Assembly: GCA_950295325.1 (NCBI GenBank)
Contig: OX485809.1
Location: 14,694,001 to 14,758,000 of the forward strand
From: Polytrichum commune
Lineage: Eukaryota; Streptophyta; Polytrichopsida; Polytrichales; Polytrichaceae
Direction: 5' to 3'
DNA: 64,000 nucleotides
Shown: positions 60,394 to 64,000 of the stretch, in pieces
Layout: each line of letters opens with the position of its first letter
Position numbering within the stretch: position 1 is the first letter of the stretch
Position numbers and translations under genes: made by a program
The notes under the pieces: generated by a model
The model's database searches: none
Seen by the model: only the letters and a program-made list of their open reading frames with translations
What the model was told of the DNA's origin: nothing

Positions 60394-63300
60394 GTGATGG
60401 ACAGGGAGGTGCTGTGGAGTGACCTTGTAGGGACTCTACATGAAGGGCCGAATGGGCCCTACTGGGCTGTGAAGGACACACATTTAAAACATTGGTCACT
60501 CCAAATTCACCAAAAAGACAAAAGGTCCCCCATGCAGTTAACATTTGCTTATCGCATAGACAAGAGCTGGATTCCAAATCCTGGCAACCCTATAACGATT
60601 GCTGCTGTGGGTACTAAGGATAGGCTAGATATTTCAGTGCAAGAGGGGCTCGAAGTGAGAGTAATGTCCCTTGATTGCAAAAAACATGTATTCCACTTGG
60701 AGCCATTTTTAGAATCCATGTCCGCGCTCCCTTCAAAGGACAAGGAAGAAATTCAGACGGTCATGGTATCTGGAGTATCGAAGAAGGCGATCAATTTGTA
60801 CTGGAGACACTAGGGGATATAAATGAGAAGTTGGCCACTGAACAAGAATCATATATGAAGCAGAAGAAGAAGCAGGCGGAGACTGTTCTGAAATCAAGGA
60901 CACATGAAGGAGGGTCTAGCAGGTCGAGGACCCCGCAATCAAAGAAAGCCTCTCAGAAATCGGCCGACGATGATTTGAGAGGCACAACTGAGACGGGGAA
61001 GTAAAAAAAGAGAGGTGAGATTGTGCATTTCTCCGCGCCAATGGAAGGCGACGATATGGACAGGCCGCCGACTGCGAAAAACAAAGCGTATGGCAAAAGA
61101 GGATCATCACCAGATAGAAAGACAAAGCCAAAGAAGATGAAATCAACGGAGGAGGACACCCCCTTGGTGCTAACTGCAACAGAGAAGGGGAGGGTTATTA
61201 CGCATGGCGAGGAACCCAGTCTCGAAGAAGCAGCAAAGGACCGCAAGAAGTTCATTCAACTTTTTGGACACCTCTATCCATTTGGGGTCGAAGCAGTCTT
61301 CCGGGTTAATATAAAAAAAATGACGAGCGCAAAAGCATATCAGGTCACTCGTCCACTGGATGATGCCGGGGTAGCCCTTATGAAGAACTACCTCGTTCAA
61401 ACGCCACCGGCTTGGCCGCATCACAATCTGTGTTTGATGCCCAAATTCAAGAAGGGGGAGAAATGGAGAGAATGGATGACGTGGGATGACATTAAGGACG
61501 GTCAGTTTGTCATCATCAACGGGCAGCACAGCGTTGCTGCATCAAGGCAGATAATAGGCCATAGAGATACAGAGCCTTCATTGCGAGAGAAATTGAAGGT
61601 ATGGCCGTGCACAATAGTTTGGAGCGACGATCCAAGCATGACTGTTCGACTCTCGTACACCTTAAATAACTCGAACTCTTTCAACAAGTTCACTCCAACA
61701 TGGACAACCCAGATCATGTACTGTCGCAGGGTGTGGGTGAAATTGGGAAGGCCTCATAAGCAGCGAATCAATGCTGCTGAGGGATCACTCGATCCAAATA
61801 TGTCTACGGCCTGGAAGGTATGCCCTCCACTTCATATGCTTAGCGTGTAGTAAAGGCATATCATGTACTTCTAATTTATTGTTCTATGTTGTGTACTTGA
61901 ACCCCCATGTGCATAGAGGGCTCCTCTCGATCGAGAGGAACTCCCCAGGGTGCAGAGGGTTCCTTTCGATCGAGAGGAACTCCCAGGGTGCAGAGGGTTC
62001 CTCTCGATCGAGAGGAACTCCCCAGGGTGCAGAGGGTTCCTCTTGATCGAGAGGAACTTCCCAGGGTGCAGAGGGTTCCTCTCGATCGAGAGGAACTCCC
62101 CAGGGTGCAAGTTTGTTTCATTCATATTGGTTCTTGTATTGACATTCAACAATTCTTGTATTTTGACATGGCAGAATTTCACAACAAGCATGGAGGCCTC
62201 TTTCACAGCCATAGCTAGAGGAATCACTCATGCAAATCTGAATGCAGAGCTCACCCTCATCATGGCTCCAGATCCGACGTCGAGATTGTGGAGGAGATTT
62301 TTATAGCTCACGAAGAGGGCACACTCATGAATCCAGATAAGCATGGCTATACATTTCTGGATGACTACATGGAGGCTCAACAGAAGCTGCGAGCCCGTCA
62401 CGAAAAGAAAAAGTCGCCTTCTGCATTTGAAGAAAAACCCTATGTTTGCAAACCTCTAACAAGGGAGACCTTAAAAAACATGGCCGGCCTAACACGGGCT
62501 GATTACTTCCTTTGTGCACAACGTATATTGGATATAAGGAATGGAGAGGATGTTCCCAGAGTGATTCTGAGAACGACAAAGAATCCAAAAGTTTCGACCT
62601 TGAAGTCCTGGTCTAACTTTAGGAAATGGAAGAATAACTTACTTCAAGAGTTGTCTTCACGCGATCCAAAACAGCGTGGTATATGGGGAAATGATTCAGA
62701 GGGTTTTGATTGCGTGGACCGTGCCGTTTGGATCAAGTTCAAAAAGGAGCACGGAATCACAAAGGCAAAGTGGGTTAAGCTCTACCAGGTTGCGGGTGAT
62801 ACATGGCTCAATAAGAAGCGTTTGCCGAACAACAAGTACCTCGAGGCACCCCCTGCATGCGACCGATTGCTGCACGACTGACTTCAAACAGACATGCGGG
62901 AGTGCAATTCGAAGGTCATCACACGCTGGGTAGATTACAATTCAATCAAGAAGCAATTGGTAATCCCTCACCAAGACAATAGCGATATCCAGTGGTTAAG
63001 TAAAAGCAACATATGTGGTGGATTCATAGACTTCAGATTTGTCCCTGGCAGCGTTGACCAACCGGTGTCCACTTCAGTCGTGGAGTCATTGGTGAAGTAC
63101 ATTACCAATCCGGCATGGTCCCCGGGTCTTAAGATTGTCCCTGCTTGGATGATTGTATCGGATCTCCGTAACCACCCAACAGCAGTTGAGTTCATATGTA
63201 TGTTGTGTCGGAGGCATCCAGACACGTTTGTGAATGTACCATCATTCTATTTCCCCTGCCCCGCTGAGGATCTGCCACCATGCAAGGAAGTAGACAGCAA

Positions 63301-63842
63301 GAGGACTTCTCCGGCTCTTTATGTCGACTTTCTGACAACCAAGCTCCTACCCAGGTTCAAAGTCTTCCCATGCCCAATGTTAGCTCCGGAATCTCGACGG
63401 TACACTGTGAGTCCCAAGCAGTGGTCGGAGTTGAGCTATGAAGTGAGTCGCGGCGAGCTGAGGATGGAAACATATCTTACATTCCTTAGCCACCTGGGAT
63501 GCTCGGGAGCAGTGGTCTTGAATTTCTTCGGAGGATTGAAGCCAATAGCTGCCGCACTGGTCAGTTCATTGCACCTCCTCTCTTCGCAACCTCTTCCATT
63601 CATTGGCATGCTTTCAACCGTGCATTCTCTATGATTGCTAATGAATTACTTGTGTGCAGATGAACGAATACAATGTATTTTCGTACATGGATTCGAATTT
63701 CATGCACACATTTGGCGACAAATTGGCACATATTCGTCCCCTTCGCGCCGTTGACTTTCAAGAGGATGAGTCTCATTTTGATGCTTACGGAGCACAGGAG
63801 CTAATTCAACCTATTCGAGATGAATCCCCTCCTCAATTGCTG
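60394..63842 (+). pseudogene. ParB-N-like / possible methyltransferase-like gene, interrupted
   Basis: Exons 60394-61817, 62175-63559 and 63660-63842; continues past the window. The start is ATG 60397 (MDREVLWSDLVGT). Order: a 125-residue domain I do not know, then a Lys-rich, partly coiled-coil linker. Next comes a ParB-N-like domain at about 61270-61650 (VFRVNIKKM, YQVTRPLDDAGVALMKNYL, DGQFVIINGQHSVAASRQI, comparable to the GxHR box). A basic region follows, then a C-terminal part with VVLNFFGGLKPIAAAL and FSYMDSN, resembling motif I and the acidic loop of DNA methyltransferases (weak). Breaks: a frameshift near 60765, TAA at 61002-61004, a second frameshift between 62219 and 62306, and TGA at 62879-62881. 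Coding sense resumes cleanly after each. ParB plus methylase is a phage-like pairing. Most likely a young pseudogene of a multi-copy family. Confidence 0.6.
61919..62104. repeat. Palindrome array C: five CTCTCGATCGAGAG units, 39-bp period
   Basis: Starts are 61923, 61962, 62000, 62039 and 62078 (period 39, once 38). The unit is GTTCCT, core CTCGATCGAG, then AGGAAC, followed by the near-constant linker TCCCCAGGGTGCAGAGG. Single-base core changes occur in units 2 (TTTCGATC) and 4 (CTTGATCG). It lies in the 61818-62174 intron. Confidence 0.95.
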
Positions 63843-63920
63843 GTACGTCTACATTATTGCACGAGTCAAGTGGAAATACATTGTGGACATACTTTAGTTT
63901 CTTTCAAGCCATTCTATATT

Positions 63921-63977
63921 TCCTCTCGATCGAGTGGAAGCTTGGTGGCCTGGTCTTCCTCTCGATCGAGTGGAAGC
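63921..63977. repeat. Palindrome array D: two units, 36-bp period, probably continuing
   Basis: CTTCCT or TTTCCT, core CTCGATCGAG, then TGGAAGC, at 63920 and 63956. One arm position is mismatched (T opposite T), so this is a hybrid of the arms in arrays B and C. It starts 78 bases after the donor at 63843 and reaches the window end, so more units are likely beyond it. Confidence 0.85.
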
Positions 63978-64000
63978 TTCGTCGTCTTCCCATGACCTTC

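Noticed and set aside
61871-62306. Frames with repeated SSRSRGT / FLSIERN phrases on both strands
   Set aside because: Translations of array C, which lies in an intron with a clear donor (61818) and acceptor (62174).

Overview
The window looks like nuclear DNA of a land plant. The genes are split by many short to mid-sized GT-AG introns. Two of them are recognisable plant housekeeping genes (SPIKE1 and UTP25/NOF1), there are plant-type TTTAGGG telomeric tracts and telo-box promoter motifs, and small inverted-repeat transposons are abundant. The DUF7869-type gene and a lineage-specific ParB-like gene point to a non-seed plant (bryophyte or lycophyte), but that is inference. No organism can be named from the sequence alone.

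Layout. (1) 971-16714, + strand: a complete SPIKE1 gene, a DOCK-family Rho-GTPase exchange factor. It has 31 coding exons whose lengths sum to an open frame of about 1,877 residues. (2) 16.7-25.4 kb: an intergenic stretch full of decayed DNA transposons: a pogo/Tigger-like remnant, a 767-bp element with perfect 32-bp inverted repeats, a foldback element and degenerate tandem repeats. (3) 25415-35633, + strand: a complete UTP25/NOF1 gene for an SSU-processome protein, with 24 coding exons and about 810 residues. Its introns hold at least four small transposons and a long hairpin. (4) 36975-42959, - strand: a six-exon gene of about 781 residues, probably plastid-targeted, whose function I do not recognise. 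(5) 43-46.9 kb: more MITEs. (6) 46860-50053, - strand: a DUF7869-type (transposase-like) gene whose frame is broken by a single TAA. (7) 50.3-51.4 kb: array A of palindromes. (8) 51.5-58.5 kb: gene-poor, with telomeric tracts and tandem repeats. (9) 58.6 kb to the window end, + strand: an interrupted gene with a ParB-N-like domain and a possible methyltransferase-like C-terminal motif. Three of its introns carry palindrome arrays B, C and D.

Most unusual feature. Four separate arrays share the 10-bp core CTCGATCGAG. Their flanking arms differ from array to array, but both sides differ together, so the unit stays a palindrome (GGATCCA/TGGATCC, CTTCCA/TGGAAG, GTTCCT/AGGAAC). Spacing is regular within arrays (65, 39 and 36 bp). 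All four lie in, or immediately upstream of, the two mobile-element-like or ParB-like genes. None occur in the first 43 kb of ordinary genes.

The exon models come from splice sites and reading-frame continuity read by eye. For genes 1, 3 and 4 of the layout the summed exon lengths divide exactly by three, which supports them. No database search was possible.
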